Shown in pieces: positions 1 to 8,938 of a stretch of 19,552 bases of DNA (its first letter is position 1; the number at the start of each line of letters is the position of its first letter). This stretch comes from Deinococcus sp. GTDB lineage: Bacteria > Deinococcota > Deinococci > Deinococcales > Deinococcaceae. The translations under genes and the position numbers were made by a program. The notes beneath the pieces were generated by a model that did not search any database, had not been told where the DNA came from, and saw nothing but the letters and a program-made list of their open reading frames with translations. The stretch lies in contig JAGLBF010000036.1 of NCBI GenBank assembly GCA_018260375.1, positions 1 through 19,552 on the forward strand, in the 5' to 3' direction.

Positions 1-53
<53 letters not shown>

Positions 54-64
54 CATAGGCTAGG

Positions 65-84
65 CCCCTTTGATGGGGTTTTTC
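65..84 (+). terminator. Weak hairpin plus T-run between the two tRNAs
   Basis: A short CCCC/GGGG stem (65-68 with 75-78) around TTTGAT is followed by a run of T residues. It could attenuate transcription after the Gly tRNA, but four base pairs are marginal, so read-through into the Arg tRNA is likely. Confidence 0.35.
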
Positions 85-88
85 TTTT

Positions 89-165
<77 letters not shown>

Positions 166-170
166 CCCCA

Positions 171-197
171 AAGCCCCGTTTCAAGCGGGGTTTTTTC
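171..197 (+). terminator. Rho-independent terminator after tRNA-Arg
   Basis: The stem CCCCG (174-178) pairs with CGGGG (186-190) around TTTCAAG and is followed directly by TTTTTTCTT. It ends the tRNA transcript. Confidence 0.85.
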
Positions 198-307
198 TTG
201 GGCAGAATTCTATACGCCCTGCGATTACATCGGGTCGTTTCTGATTTAATTTGGGCGCATACGAGTGCGAAAAGATAGGGGTTTGGCGTTATGAAGCGCA
301 GGCTCTA

Positions 308-688
308 TTACTTGCTCGTCACAGGTACATCGATGGTCAGCATCTTGCCTTTGTTAAAGCGCAGCAGCAACTTAACCTGCTGGCGCGGCTTAAACTGCCC
401 GCCCAGCACCACGCGGTAGGTGCTACTTTGCGAAAGGGTCACCGCAGTATTGAGCGGTATTTCATCTACAATTTTGCAGCTCGGTGCACAGCGCATCAGG
501 TTGGCGCGGCCTGAGTCAGCCCACACGCCGTTGAGCGCTACGTTGCCTTTGGGCAAAAAGCGGGCTTCTAAGAGTACGCCGCCAAAGGTCGGGCGCAAGG
601 TGGCGCCCTGCAGCACGGGAACGCTGGCATAGACGGTGCCTGACAGCCCCAGTACACCTGCAAAAACGAGCCGTATCAGGCGCTTCAT
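308..688 (-). CDS. Small secreted PCu(A)C-like protein (divergent copper-chaperone fold)
   Basis: A 126-residue protein with a clear signal peptide (MKRLIR followed by a hydrophobic core, likely cleaved after the Ala of VYA near residue 21), so probably periplasmic or exported. The C-terminal half, running through YRVVLGGQFKPRQQVKLLL to LTIDVPV, resembles the end of the PCu(A)C copper-chaperone domain (PHIMLxGLxxPLxxGxxVxxxLxF...V). The Met/His copper ligands of that family are not visible, so copper binding is doubtful and the assignment is by pattern only. Cys-68/Cys-72 (CAPSC) could form a disulfide. Its ATG overlaps the truD stop by 4 bases (ATGA), and AGGAG lies six bases upstream, so it is translationally coupled to truD. 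It could equally be an unrelated small secreted beta protein. Confidence 0.6.
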   Translation of the reverse strand: MKRLIRLVFAGVLGLSGTVYASVPVLQGATLRPTFGGVLLEARFLPKGNVALNGVWADSGRANLMRCAPSCKIVDEIPLNTAVTLSQSSTYRVVLGGQFKPRQQVKLLLRFNKGKMLTIDVPVTSK

Positions 689-1764
689 GTATTCTCCTGA
701 GTAGCGCTACCCTCTGGTTCGTGCTCCGAGAGGTCAATCTCAGAGAGGTCAATGTCGGTTTTCATCAGCTCGCGCAAGAGCGAAGTGGCAAAGCTGCCTT
801 TTGGAAGGGCAAAGCTCACCGTGTAGCCGTCATCCTGGGGCTGCAAGCTCAGGTTCTGGGCAAAGACGCGGGTCAGTCGCCGGTCACCTTTGCGGCTGCC
901 AAACAGCTCAGGACTTAGGCCAAATTCTGCCAAGGCCCGGCCTTCTAGTGCGCCTGCTTCTAGGGTCAGCGGCTTGATCTTGCGCCCAAAGAGCGTTCCT
1001 GTAGCACTTACCTCACCGCGCAGCGCACGGGGCGTTTCAGCGCCTGCATCTTCTACCAAAAAAACCCCACCCGTGTCATGTTTTTTGGCCATGTCGCCGC
1101 GAAGAAGTTGGTCAAATACGTGCTCTTGCAGCCGCAAACTCACAAAGCGGTTAAACAGCAAGCTCTGTACGCTGCTTACCAAAAAGCGCTTAACCTGGGG
1201 GTCACGCAGCCGCGACTCGCCGCGCAGCACCCGCAAGCCTTCCTCGGCATTCAGGCCGCCCAGACCAAAGCGCTGCGGCCCAAAATAATTGGGAATGCCT
1301 GCTTGTAAGAGCGCCAAGGTCTGCGCGGCCTGCCCCGCCATGCCCGCCGCGCCGCGCACCCGCACAGTAAAGCGGTTGCCGTGCAAGTGACCCATACCGA
1401 GTTTGTTGCCGTGGCACGACACCTCCAAAAGCTGTACGCCCTCTAGAGCAAAGTCACCCAGGCGCGGCTCAAATTTGCTGGGAATACTCAGCCATTGCCG
1501 CGTCACCGCGTGGCGGTCTTTAAGGCCCGCAATGCCCATGTCTTTGGCCTTGACGCCCAGTTGGGCCGAAAGTTCACGCGCCACATGCGCGGTGGTGTGG
1601 CCGCGTTTTTCAACCCACAGGTACAGGTGATCACCCTCGCCGCTGGGCAGATAGGCTGGCAACTCTTCGACCACAAAATCTTCTGGATCCCGGCGCAACT
1701 GCCCGCCTGTGCCTGGGGTGTGACTGAGCGTTGCCAGGTCTTGCCACGAAAATATCATCGTCAT
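685..1764 (-). CDS. truD: tRNA pseudouridine(13) synthase TruD
   Basis: TruD isomerises U13 of tRNA-Glu to pseudouridine in the cytoplasm. The signature GIAGLKDRHAVTRQ carries the catalytic Asp (D83 from the chosen start; D80 in E. coli). The conserved PNYFGPQRFG block and the family insertion domain follow. The chosen ATG (MTMIFSW) is preceded by GGGAG at seven bases and gives 359 aa, close to the usual about 350. A GTG 13 codons upstream would keep the frame but has no Shine-Dalgarno and adds residues not typical of the family. The downstream PCu(A)C-like gene overlaps it by 4 bases. Its co-location with two tRNA genes is probably coincidental. Confidence 0.93.
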   Translation of the reverse strand: MTMIFSWQDLATLSHTPGTGGQLRRDPEDFVVEELPAYLPSGEGDHLYLWVEKRGHTTAHVARELSAQLGVKAKDMGIAGLKDRHAVTRQWLSIPSKFEPRLGDFALEGVQLLEVSCHGNKLGMGHLHGNRFTVRVRGAAGMAGQAAQTLALLQAGIPNYFGPQRFGLGGLNAEEGLRVLRGESRLRDPQVKRFLVSSVQSLLFNRFVSLRLQEHVFDQLLRGDMAKKHDTGGVFLVEDAGAETPRALRGEVSATGTLFGRKIKPLTLEAGALEGRALAEFGLSPELFGSRKGDRRLTRVFAQNLSLQPQDDGYTVSFALPKGSFATSLLRELMKTDIDLSEIDLSEHEPEGSATQENT

Positions 1765-2307
1765 TGCGCTGCTCCCTGACACCCTAGCGGGCAGTATTGA
1801 CACAGCAGGTGGTATTGAAATAGCGGTGTGGTCATATCAAGCATGTACCTTCGTCATCTTTGCCTTAACCCCTGTATGAGGCGGTCAGCAGGCTGTCAGT
1901 GACATACCAGCTCACTACTGGGGTATCTGGCCGCGTACAGGTGACCTTCAGCGGCGCAGACACATAGGGCAGCTCACATTTACCCTGTATACATGCACTC
2001 TATACACAGTGAGGGCTAGAAGAATGAGAAGTTTATTGTGGTCACCCTCAACTTAGCACCTTCGTCCTATGACGGTATGACCTCACGGCCAACAAAATAG
2101 GGCAGGGTGTCACCCGTCTATCACCCGTCTACAGCGGCATTGAGCGCTGCTGCAAGCCGGAGATCACACCACATATCAGACCGTGCCTACGTTAAGGGTC
2201 AGCCCCACTAGTCGGCGGCAGATAAAATTGTTAGACTCAGTACAAGAGTTTTTGTACCAAGTTCAATTTTTTAGTTTACCCCCCTACATTCCCCACGGAG
2301 GAACACC
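1765..2307. other. Gene-free stretch between truD and the acyl-CoA dehydrogenase
   Basis: No convincing gene is seen. The interval holds the divergent promoters of truD (a TAGGGT hexamer close to its start) and of the dehydrogenase, the operator listed separately, and a small 11-base tandem repeat CACCCGTCTAT/CACCCGTCTAC at 2111-2132. It also holds TGTATACA and CTATACACAG around 1987-2010. No copy of the dispersed repeat is found here. Confidence 0.6.
2240..2257. promoter_or_regulatory. Palindromic operator upstream of acyl-CoA dehydrogenase
   Basis: A perfect 6-6-6 inverted repeat GTACAA(N6)TTGTAC lies 50 bases before the dehydrogenase start. An AT-rich stretch and the Shine-Dalgarno follow. 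Its size and placement suit a TetR- or GntR-type repressor of fatty-acid catabolism (FadR/PaaR-like). The regulator identity is inference; no regulator gene is present in the window. Confidence 0.5.
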
Positions 2308-4119
<1,812 letters not shown>

Positions 4120-4136
4120 TAAGAAAGAGGGGGTGC

Positions 4137-4180
4137 GGGTAGAACAATCTGGTTCTTCAAGCATTTCCCAGTTTCTACCC
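4137..4180 (+). repeat. Inverted repeat in the 3' untranslated region of the dehydrogenase
   Basis: GGGTAGAA (4137-4144) is complementary to TTCTACCC (4173-4180). Just inside, AGAAC (4141-4145) can instead pair with GTTCT (4151-4155). There is no T-run, so this is a possible 3'-end structure rather than a terminator. Confidence 0.35.
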
Positions 4181-4234
4181 TGCCCGTTACTACACTTCAG
4201 CGCATTGACAGCTTCACATTGATAGCCTCATACG

Positions 4235-4275
4235 AAAAGGCCCCCTTGTCGATAAACAAAGGGGGCCTTTTTTAT
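4235..4275. terminator. Strong bidirectional terminator between convergent genes
   Basis: A long GC-rich stem, AAAAGGCCCCCTT pairing with AAGGGGGCCTTTT, encloses a short A/T-rich loop and is followed by T-runs on both strands. It separates the plus-strand dehydrogenase from the minus-strand V4R/roadblock pair and should stop transcription from both sides. Confidence 0.9.
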
Positions 4276-4282
4276 ATACCTT

Positions 4283-4306
4283 GCCCCGAATACAGGGGCT
4301 TTTTAT
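4283..4306 (+). terminator. Second terminator hairpin
   Basis: GCCCC (4283-4287) pairs with GGGGC (4295-4299) around a 7-base loop, followed by TTTTT. It backs up the stronger hairpin just before it for plus-strand transcripts. Confidence 0.65.
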
Positions 4307-4343
4307 CTTTTACCGGCTTTTTGGGTTCAACCGCAATGTATGA

Positions 4344-4805
4344 TTACAGGGGGCTAAAGACGAACTTATCGTACTGGCCGCCGCGCAGCACGCTTTCGGT
4401 CTGCTCGCCCAGATAGGTCTTGCCTTCAATGGCCTCAAGGGCGCCCCACACAGCACCCAGGGTAAAGGTGCAGCTGCGCTGACCGCCGATAGGCTCGCCA
4501 GCGGAGCAAACAGTTTCTTGGGTGTCAATGACAATGTCGTCACCCTGCTGGGTTACGTTGCGCACAGCGCACAGGCGAGTGCCGTCTTTACCCAGGGCGC
4601 TGTTGAGCAGCTCGCCCAGTTGCTCAGCAGGTACTTTGGTGCCAGCCACGCCCAGCTCTTGAGCAAGCTGATGACCGCGCAGTTTGCCCGCACGGATAAA
4701 AGCCACAGCGGCGCCATCACTGCCCAGCGTGTCTTCAATACCAGTAATGACAGATTTAAAGCAGATGATAGAGTTGTAATCGCCAAGTTCGGGACGGATA
4801 GACAT
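4344..4805 (-). CDS. V4R-like (4-vinyl-reductase-type) sensor domain protein
   Basis: A 153-residue soluble protein with no signal or membrane segment. The second half follows the V4R pattern: VCSAGEPIGGQRSCTF, a small-residue helix LGAVWGALEAIEGK, then a Glu-containing strand and a final GGQYDKFVF strand that matches the usual 'C...GD..C.F' ending. Cysteines at 15, 79, 100 and 112 are possible metal or ligand contacts; the last strand has lost the usual cysteines. V4R domains are known as small-molecule or hydrocarbon-binding modules in regulators. AAGGAG precedes the ATG by seven bases. The gene lies 65 bases after the roadblock gene on the same strand, so it is probably co-transcribed. Family assignment is by pattern, with no functional proof. 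Confidence 0.62.
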   Translation of the reverse strand: MSIRPELGDYNSIICFKSVITGIEDTLGSDGAAVAFIRAGKLRGHQLAQELGVAGTKVPAEQLGELLNSALGKDGTRLCAVRNVTQQGDDIVIDTQETVCSAGEPIGGQRSCTFTLGAVWGALEAIEGKTYLGEQTESVLRGGQYDKFVFSPL

Positions 4806-4870
4806 AATCGTTCTCCTTTATAGATGATTGGATAGAGTGTGTACCAACAAAGACGCTGTATGGATAAAGC

Positions 4871-5245
4871 TTACAGGGTGCTGGCAATGTCGCGGGCGAC
4901 GTCGCGGGCTTCCATGTGCAGCAGGCCCAGGTTCATGTCGGCGGGGGTAACCACAGCCAGCACACCTTTACGGCCCGCGGCATACAAGAACACCTGTCCG
5001 CCAACGCCTGACACGCTCATCTCGTTAAACTCGCCTGAACCCAGGGTGTCATTGATGCGCTTACCCAGACCCAGCGCGGTCGCTGCCATCGCCGCAACGC
5101 GGTTGGCGTCGGTGTTGTCGGTAAAAGCCTGAGCAATAGGCAGGCCGTCAAGCGTGGCGACGAGGGCGCCGCGAATTTCGGGTAGTGAGCTGCGAAGTTG
5201 GTTGATGTTACCCATCAATACTTGCTGTTTGCTGCTTCCAGTCAT
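4871..5245 (-). CDS. Roadblock/LC7 domain protein (MglB-like)
   Basis: The 124-residue product is a single roadblock/LC7 domain: LRSSLPEIRGALVATLDGLPIAQAF, AAMAATALGLGKRINDTL, EMSVSGVGGQVFLYAAG and a terminal helix with LGLLHMEARDVARDIASTL. Such proteins dimerise and often act as GTPase-activating or scaffold partners of Ras-like GTPases, as MglB does for MglA. No GTPase gene is present in the window. The chosen ATG has a perfect AAGGAGG six bases upstream; an in-frame ATG 15 codons earlier lacks one and adds an Arg-rich tail. It is the first gene of the pair with the V4R-like protein. Confidence 0.85.
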   Translation of the reverse strand: MTGSSKQQVLMGNINQLRSSLPEIRGALVATLDGLPIAQAFTDNTDANRVAAMAATALGLGKRINDTLGSGEFNEMSVSGVGGQVFLYAAGRKGVLAVVTPADMNLGLLHMEARDVARDIASTL

Positions 5246-5446
5246 GTTGATCCTCCTTAACAGGCGCGTCAGGTGTCTCCTGCGCTCCAATACACAGAAT
5301 TATGACAAAAGGTTTCTGACAATAACATCACTCCATTCTAAGATTACAATATTTACTGTGCTTAATGCTTTAGCCGCAGCTAGCTTTAGGGACTTGGCCC
5401 TGTACGAGCAGTAAAGGGTGAGACACAAGGTTATCCCCCCGCGCTT

Positions 5447-5452
5447 TATAGT
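5447..5452 (+). promoter_or_regulatory. -10 box placed for leaderless start of the CitE-like gene
   Basis: TATAGT lies five bases before the ATG at 5458 and no Shine-Dalgarno is visible. Transcription would begin at or next to the start codon, as is common in Deinococcus. The -35 match is poor. Confidence 0.6.
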
Positions 5453-5457
5453 CAGCC

Positions 5458-6300
5458 ATGACACGCGCTCCCCGCAGTTTGCTCTATGTCCCCGCTGACA
5501 ATGCCCGCGCCCTGCAAAAAGCCCGCGACCTACACCCAGATGGCCTTATCATTGACCTTGAAGACGCGGTAGCCCCTGAGCGCAAGACCCTGGCCCACAA
5601 CCAAGCCCGCGCCGCGCTGCATACAGGGTTTGCTGTGCCTACCTTGCTGCGTATTAACGGCCTAAACACGCCCTGGGCGCAGGCTGAGGCCGAGTTGGTA
5701 CAGCACGTTGCTGAACGCATCAGCGGAGTGGTGTTGCCCAAAGCTGAAACGGTGGCTCAGGTGCAACGCCTCGCCCTTCCGAGCGGCCTGGGGCTATGGC
5801 TGATGATAGAAACCCCGCTGGGTGTACTCAGTGCCCCCGCCCTGGCTGCCCAAGCAGGTGTGGCAGGCTTGCTGGCAGGCACCAATGACCTGTCACGCGA
5901 ACTTCTTGCCCGCCCTGGCCCAGAGCGTCAAGAGCTGCAATACGCCCTGCAAGCCACTGTCCTGGCTGCCCGCGCACATGGTCGCGCTGTGCTAGACGCG
6001 GTGTACAACAATGTGCGTGACCAAGCGGGCTTTGAAGCCGAGTGCGAGCAAGGCCGCCGCCTGGGGTTTGATGGCAAAACAGTAATTCACCCAGGCCAAA
6101 TAGAAGTGGCCCAGCGTGCCTTTGGGGTCAGTGAGACCCAAGCCCAAGCGGCACAGGCCTTGCTGTCCGCCTGGCAAACTGCCCGCGCCCAGGGCCACAG
6201 CGTGCTGAACTACGGCGGGCAACTGGTGGAAGCGCTGCATATCCGCCAGGCCAAGGCGTTGCTTGCGCAGTATCAGGAGCAAATAGGGAAGGGGCAGTAG
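5458..6300 (+). CDS. CitE-like HpcH/HpaI aldolase/citrate lyase family protein
   Basis: A 280-residue TIM-barrel lyase of the CitE/malyl-CoA lyase group. Family motifs are present in order: LLYVPADN near the start, LIIDLEDAVAPERK (Mg-binding acidic residues), RINGLNTPW (catalytic Arg), GVVLPKAE, MIETPLGVL (Glu metal ligand), LAGTNDLSRE, AVLDAVYNNVRD and GFDGKTVIHPGQ. The family cleaves or condenses acyl-CoA thioesters such as (3S)-citryl-CoA, malyl-CoA or citramalyl-CoA. No citrate-lyase alpha or gamma subunits are nearby, so it is the stand-alone type known from D. radiodurans DR_1240, with substrate unknown. The start is probably leaderless. A divergent copy of the dispersed repeat begins directly after the stop codon. 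Confidence 0.9.
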   Translation: MTRAPRSLLYVPADNARALQKARDLHPDGLIIDLEDAVAPERKTLAHNQARAALHTGFAVPTLLRINGLNTPWAQAEAELVQHVAERISGVVLPKAETVAQVQRLALPSGLGLWLMIETPLGVLSAPALAAQAGVAGLLAGTNDLSRELLARPGPERQELQYALQATVLAARAHGRAVLDAVYNNVRDQAGFEAECEQGRRLGFDGKTVIHPGQIEVAQRAFGVSETQAQAAQALLSAWQTARAQGHSVLNYGGQLVEALHIRQAKALLAQYQEQIGKGQ

Positions 6301-6430
6301 GACGGACTGCAACTTGAACCGTGTTACAAACGAGGTGAAAGAGGGCCAGCAAAAGTGGGGATAAGTACGGACTTCGCGGCAGCGCAGTGAGCACCTTCCT
6401 GACTGTGTTGCAATGAAGCGCAGTCCGTAT
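6301..6430 (-). repeat. Dispersed structured repeat, divergent full-length copy (reverse orientation)
   Basis: Read on the minus strand it starts ATACGGACTGCGCTTCATT at 6430. It reaches the middle motif AAGTCCGTAC (6366-6375) and then a CCCCACTTTTGC block that aligns with CCCACTCGCATC of intact copies. It ends in GCAGTCCGTC next to the CitE stop codon. It is diverged but keeps the left/middle complementarity (GGACT...AGTCC). It is the first copy met from the left of the window. Confidence 0.7.
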
Positions 6431-6502
6431 GAGGCGTGAGTAACAAGAAGGTAGGGGGTCAAGGTACAGGGTAAAGCGGGCAGTTTGAACCCTATTCCTG
6501 AG

Positions 6503-6550
6503 TGACCGAACCTAATGACCTAACCGAGTGTCCTAACCCTAACCTCCTGA
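6503..6550. repeat. Degenerate CCTAA-rich short repeats
   Basis: Loose reiteration of CCTAAY units (CCGAACCTAATGACC, CCTAACCGAG, CCTAACCCTAACC) in the gap before the metal ATPase. The rest of 6431-6600 shows nothing recognisable. Confidence 0.35.
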
Positions 6551-6602
6551 GCCACTCGAAGATCCCAGCTCAATACCCGATTGTACGGATTGGTTTACTT
6601 GG

Positions 6603-6631
6603 TTGTCTTGAGCGCGTGTAGTGAGTACACT
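6603..6631 (+). promoter_or_regulatory. Promoter of the P1B-4 ATPase
   Basis: -35 TTGTCT (6603-6608), a 17-base spacer and -10 TACACT (6626-6631). The -10 runs into the left edge of the 41-bp palindrome, so a bound regulator would block it. Confidence 0.6.
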
Positions 6632-6667
6632 GTGCTTAATAAGAATCATTCTTATTAAGCACAGTGT
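6627..6667. promoter_or_regulatory. Perfect 41-bp palindrome with Fur-like core
   Basis: Twenty bases on each side of C6647 are exactly complementary, from ACTGTG-type outer arms to the core AATAAGAATCATTCTTATT. The core resembles the 19-bp Fur-superfamily box (GATAATGATAATCATTATC) and its 7-1-7 form. It overlaps the -10 and the predicted start site of the metal ATPase gene 49 bases upstream of its ATG. Fur, Zur, Mur or PerR would all fit; which metal is sensed is inference. Confidence 0.75.
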
Positions 6668-6715
6668 TGATCACCTGTTTGTCACAACATTCTGCGCTCT
6701 GGAGGGCCTTTTATC

Positions 6716-8638
6716 ATGACCACTATGACCCCTGCACTTGCTCCTTCGCCCGCACCTGCACCTAAGGGCTTGCAACTTTCACCCGAACTGCGCCGGGCCA
6801 CCTTGTTTATGCTGCTGACCCTGCTGAGCTTGCTGGTAGGCGCGGCGGGCCAGTACCTCTGGCATAACCCCGTGTTGCAGTGGGGGGGCTACGGCGTAGC
6901 GTACTTGGCAGGCGGCATTCCTGCGCTGATTGAAGCACTTCACAGCCTGTTTGTCGAAAAAAAGCTGGATGTTGACCTTTTGATGGTGCTGGCTGCTCTG
7001 GGTGCGGCGAGCATTGGGCAAGCGGCAGACGGGGCCATTTTGCTGTTTTTGTTCAGCCTCAGCAATACCTTACAAGATTGGGCGATGGGACGTACCAAAA
7101 ACGCCATTGAAGCGCTGATGAGCCTCAACCCTCAGGGCGCTACCGTGCGGCGTGACGGTGAAGAACAATGGTGCGAACTGGGCCAGATACAAGTAGGTGA
7201 CTTGCTGTTTATTAAACCTGGCGAGCGCATTGCTGCTGACGCCCGCGTGGTGCGGGGTCAGACCAGTGTGGACGAGTCGCCCATTACCGGTGAAAGCCTC
7301 CCTATTGACAAGGTTGCAGGCGACATGCTGGCCTCTGGTACGGTAAATTTGCAAGGTAGTGTAGAGGCTACAGTGCTGCGCCCTGCTGGTGAAAGTACGC
7401 TGGCGCGCCTGGTCAGCCTGATGGCAGAAGCCCAGACCCAAAAGAGCAAGACAGAGAGCATCACTGAGCGCTACGAAAGCCCGTACGCCACCACCGTCCT
7501 TATTTTGGTGCCGCTGGTGTACTCGCTGCTGCGCTACGGCTTTGCTCTGCCAGTAGAGCTGTCTTGGTACCGCGCCATGACCTTTATGGTGGTGGCAAGC
7601 CCCTGCGCTGTGGTTATTTCTACCCCAGCGGTGATGCTCTCGGCCATGGCGGCGGCGGCGCGCAGCGGGGTGCTGTTTAAGAGCAGCGCGGCGCTTGACG
7701 CTCTGGCCGGTGTAGACACCATCGCCTTTGACAAAACAGGCACACTGACCCAGGCCAAAATGACCCTCACTCACCTGCTGGCAGATGACGAAACAGCGGC
7801 GCTGAGCCTTGCTTCCAGCTTAGAAGCCCATAGCGAGCATCCCATCGCAGCAGCCATCGTAGCGGCGGGGCGGCAAAAGGGTGTGCCTGCCGTAGAAATT
7901 CACGGTGCACAGGCCCGTGCTGGTTACGGCATAGCAGGTCAGCTGAGCAGCGGCGAAACTGTGTGGGCGGGCAACCTGCGCCTGGCTGAGCGCGAGGGGG
8001 CTACGCTGACCAGCGCCCAGCAGGCCGAACTCAGCCGCCTGAGCAGCCAGGGCAGCAGCAGCATTGTGGTGGGCGTAGGCAGCCGGGTGGTGGGCATTAT
8101 GGGCGTAGCTGACGCACTGCGCCCTGGTGTGGCCCAGGCTATTGCCAGCATGAGGGAAGCAGGAGTGGCACACCCCGTGATGCTGACGGGCGACAGGCAA
8201 GAGGTGGCCCAGAGCGTAGCCCAAGAGATTGGCATCACCGAATACCGCGCCGAACTGCTTCCTGAAGACAAACTGCGAATTATTGGCGAGCTTCCCGGCT
8301 CTGTGGCGATGGTGGGCGACGGCGTTAATGACGCGCCTGCACTGGCCCGCGCTGACCTAGGCATTGCAGTTGCTAGTGGTACCGACATCGCTATAGAAAG
8401 TGCCGACGTGGTGCTGATGCAAAATGACCTGGGCAAACTCGGCGCAGCGGTCAAACTTGCCAAAGATGCCCGCCGCACGGTGATTTCTAACCTCACTTTT
8501 GCCTTTGCGGTCATTATTTTGATAGCCCCACTCGCTATCGCAGGCAAAGTGCCGCTTCCCCTGGGTGTGCTGGCCCACGAAGGTGGCACGGTGCTGGTGG
8601 TCTTTATGGGTCTGCGCTTGCTGGGCCGCAAGCTGTAA
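6716..8638 (+). CDS. P1B-4-type heavy-metal exporting ATPase (PfeT/CtpD/CzcP-like)
   Basis: A 640-residue membrane pump driven by ATP. Visible motifs are TGES in the actuator domain, SPC at 295-297 in the metal-channel helix (instead of the CPC of copper pumps), DKTGT with phospho-acceptor D339, HP in SEHPIAAAI of the nucleotide domain, GDGVNDAPAL, and HEGGT at 621-625 in the last helix. SPC plus HEGGT defines the P1B-4 subgroup, whose members export Fe2+, Co2+, Zn2+ or related ions. There is no N-terminal metal-binding domain, which is normal for the group. The Fur-like palindrome at its promoter favours iron (PfeT/FrvA type), but zinc or cobalt remain possible. GGAGG precedes the ATG by ten bases; the ATG two codons further in is an alternative. 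A dispersed repeat follows its stop by ten bases. Confidence 0.93.
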   Translation: MTTMTPALAPSPAPAPKGLQLSPELRRATLFMLLTLLSLLVGAAGQYLWHNPVLQWGGYGVAYLAGGIPALIEALHSLFVEKKLDVDLLMVLAALGAASIGQAADGAILLFLFSLSNTLQDWAMGRTKNAIEALMSLNPQGATVRRDGEEQWCELGQIQVGDLLFIKPGERIAADARVVRGQTSVDESPITGESLPIDKVAGDMLASGTVNLQGSVEATVLRPAGESTLARLVSLMAEAQTQKSKTESITERYESPYATTVLILVPLVYSLLRYGFALPVELSWYRAMTFMVVASPCAVVISTPAVMLSAMAAAARSGVLFKSSAALDALAGVDTIAFDKTGTLTQAKMTLTHLLADDETAALSLASSLEAHSEHPIAAAIVAAGRQKGVPAVEIHGAQARAGYGIAGQLSSGETVWAGNLRLAEREGATLTSAQQAELSRLSSQGSSSIVVGVGSRVVGIMGVADALRPGVAQAIASMREAGVAHPVMLTGDRQEVAQSVAQEIGITEYRAELLPEDKLRIIGELPGSVAMVGDGVNDAPALARADLGIAVASGTDIAIESADVVLMQNDLGKLGAAVKLAKDARRTVISNLTFAFAVIILIAPLAIAGKVPLPLGVLAHEGGTVLVVFMGLRLLGRKL

Positions 8639-8648
8639 CGGCCCACTC

Positions 8649-8783
8649 ATACGGACTGCGCTAAATTCCACCACAGTCGGAAAAGCGCCGCCTGCGGCTC
8701 CATACCGCGCAGTCCGTATGCTGTTCCCACTCGCATCCGCTCGGATTGATTCGGAAGTACGCCAAATCAATCGGAATCCGTAT
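8649..8783 (+). repeat. Dispersed structured repeat, intact copy R1 (left/middle-pairing subclass)
   Basis: 135 bp. The left end ATACGGACTGCGC is perfectly complementary over 13 bases to the middle motif GCGCAGTCCGTAT ending at 8719. The right half has GATTGATT...AATCAATC and ends CGGAATCCGTAT. It begins ten bases after the ATPase stop codon. No target-site duplication is apparent. Confidence 0.9.
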
Positions 8784-8790
8784 CAAAACC

Positions 8791-8818
8791 GCCCATTCCA
8801 AATGGCCCATTCCAAATG
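8791..8818 (+). repeat. 14-bp tandem duplication
   Basis: GCCCATTCCAAATG occurs twice head to tail (8791-8804 and 8805-8818) just right of repeat copy R1. No coding role is likely. Confidence 0.8.
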
Positions 8819-8938
8819 ACTCAGTCAAAATGGCTCAATCACTGGACAAAAGCTGTAAACTGTTTCCGCTGCGCGGCGTACCGCTCTTGGGCTGATCCAG
8901 ATGGGCTCCAGCGCCGCCCGTGCCAAAGGAGAACGACC

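Noticed and set aside
1804..2307. Possible small gene or radiation-response (RDRM) palindrome in the gap before the dehydrogenase
   Set aside because: No frame with a start, ribosome binding site and plausible protein was found, and no sequence resembling TTATGTCATTGACATAA was seen here or elsewhere in the window.
7070..7774. Long minus-strand ORF (234 codons) opposite the metal ATPase
   Set aside because: Shadow frame with His/Gln-rich composition and no family resemblance; the ATPase motifs on the plus strand are unambiguous.
8649..8770. Recurring minus-strand ORF beginning MIWRTSES inside repeat copies (also in copies at 13105 and 19401)
   Set aside because: The shared peptide arises because the copies are the same sequence. 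Frames run out differently beyond the repeat, there is no Shine-Dalgarno, and R2 has lost the start. Better explained as a non-coding repeat.
8641..8795. Target-site duplications flanking the intact repeats
   Set aside because: The bases next to the two ends of each intact copy were compared and do not form a shared direct repeat. Transposition is therefore not demonstrated.
8816..8938. 41-codon N-terminal extension of the cystine-binding protein
   Set aside because: The Arg/Cys-rich sequence would bury the signal peptide, and a Shine-Dalgarno directly precedes ATG 8939.
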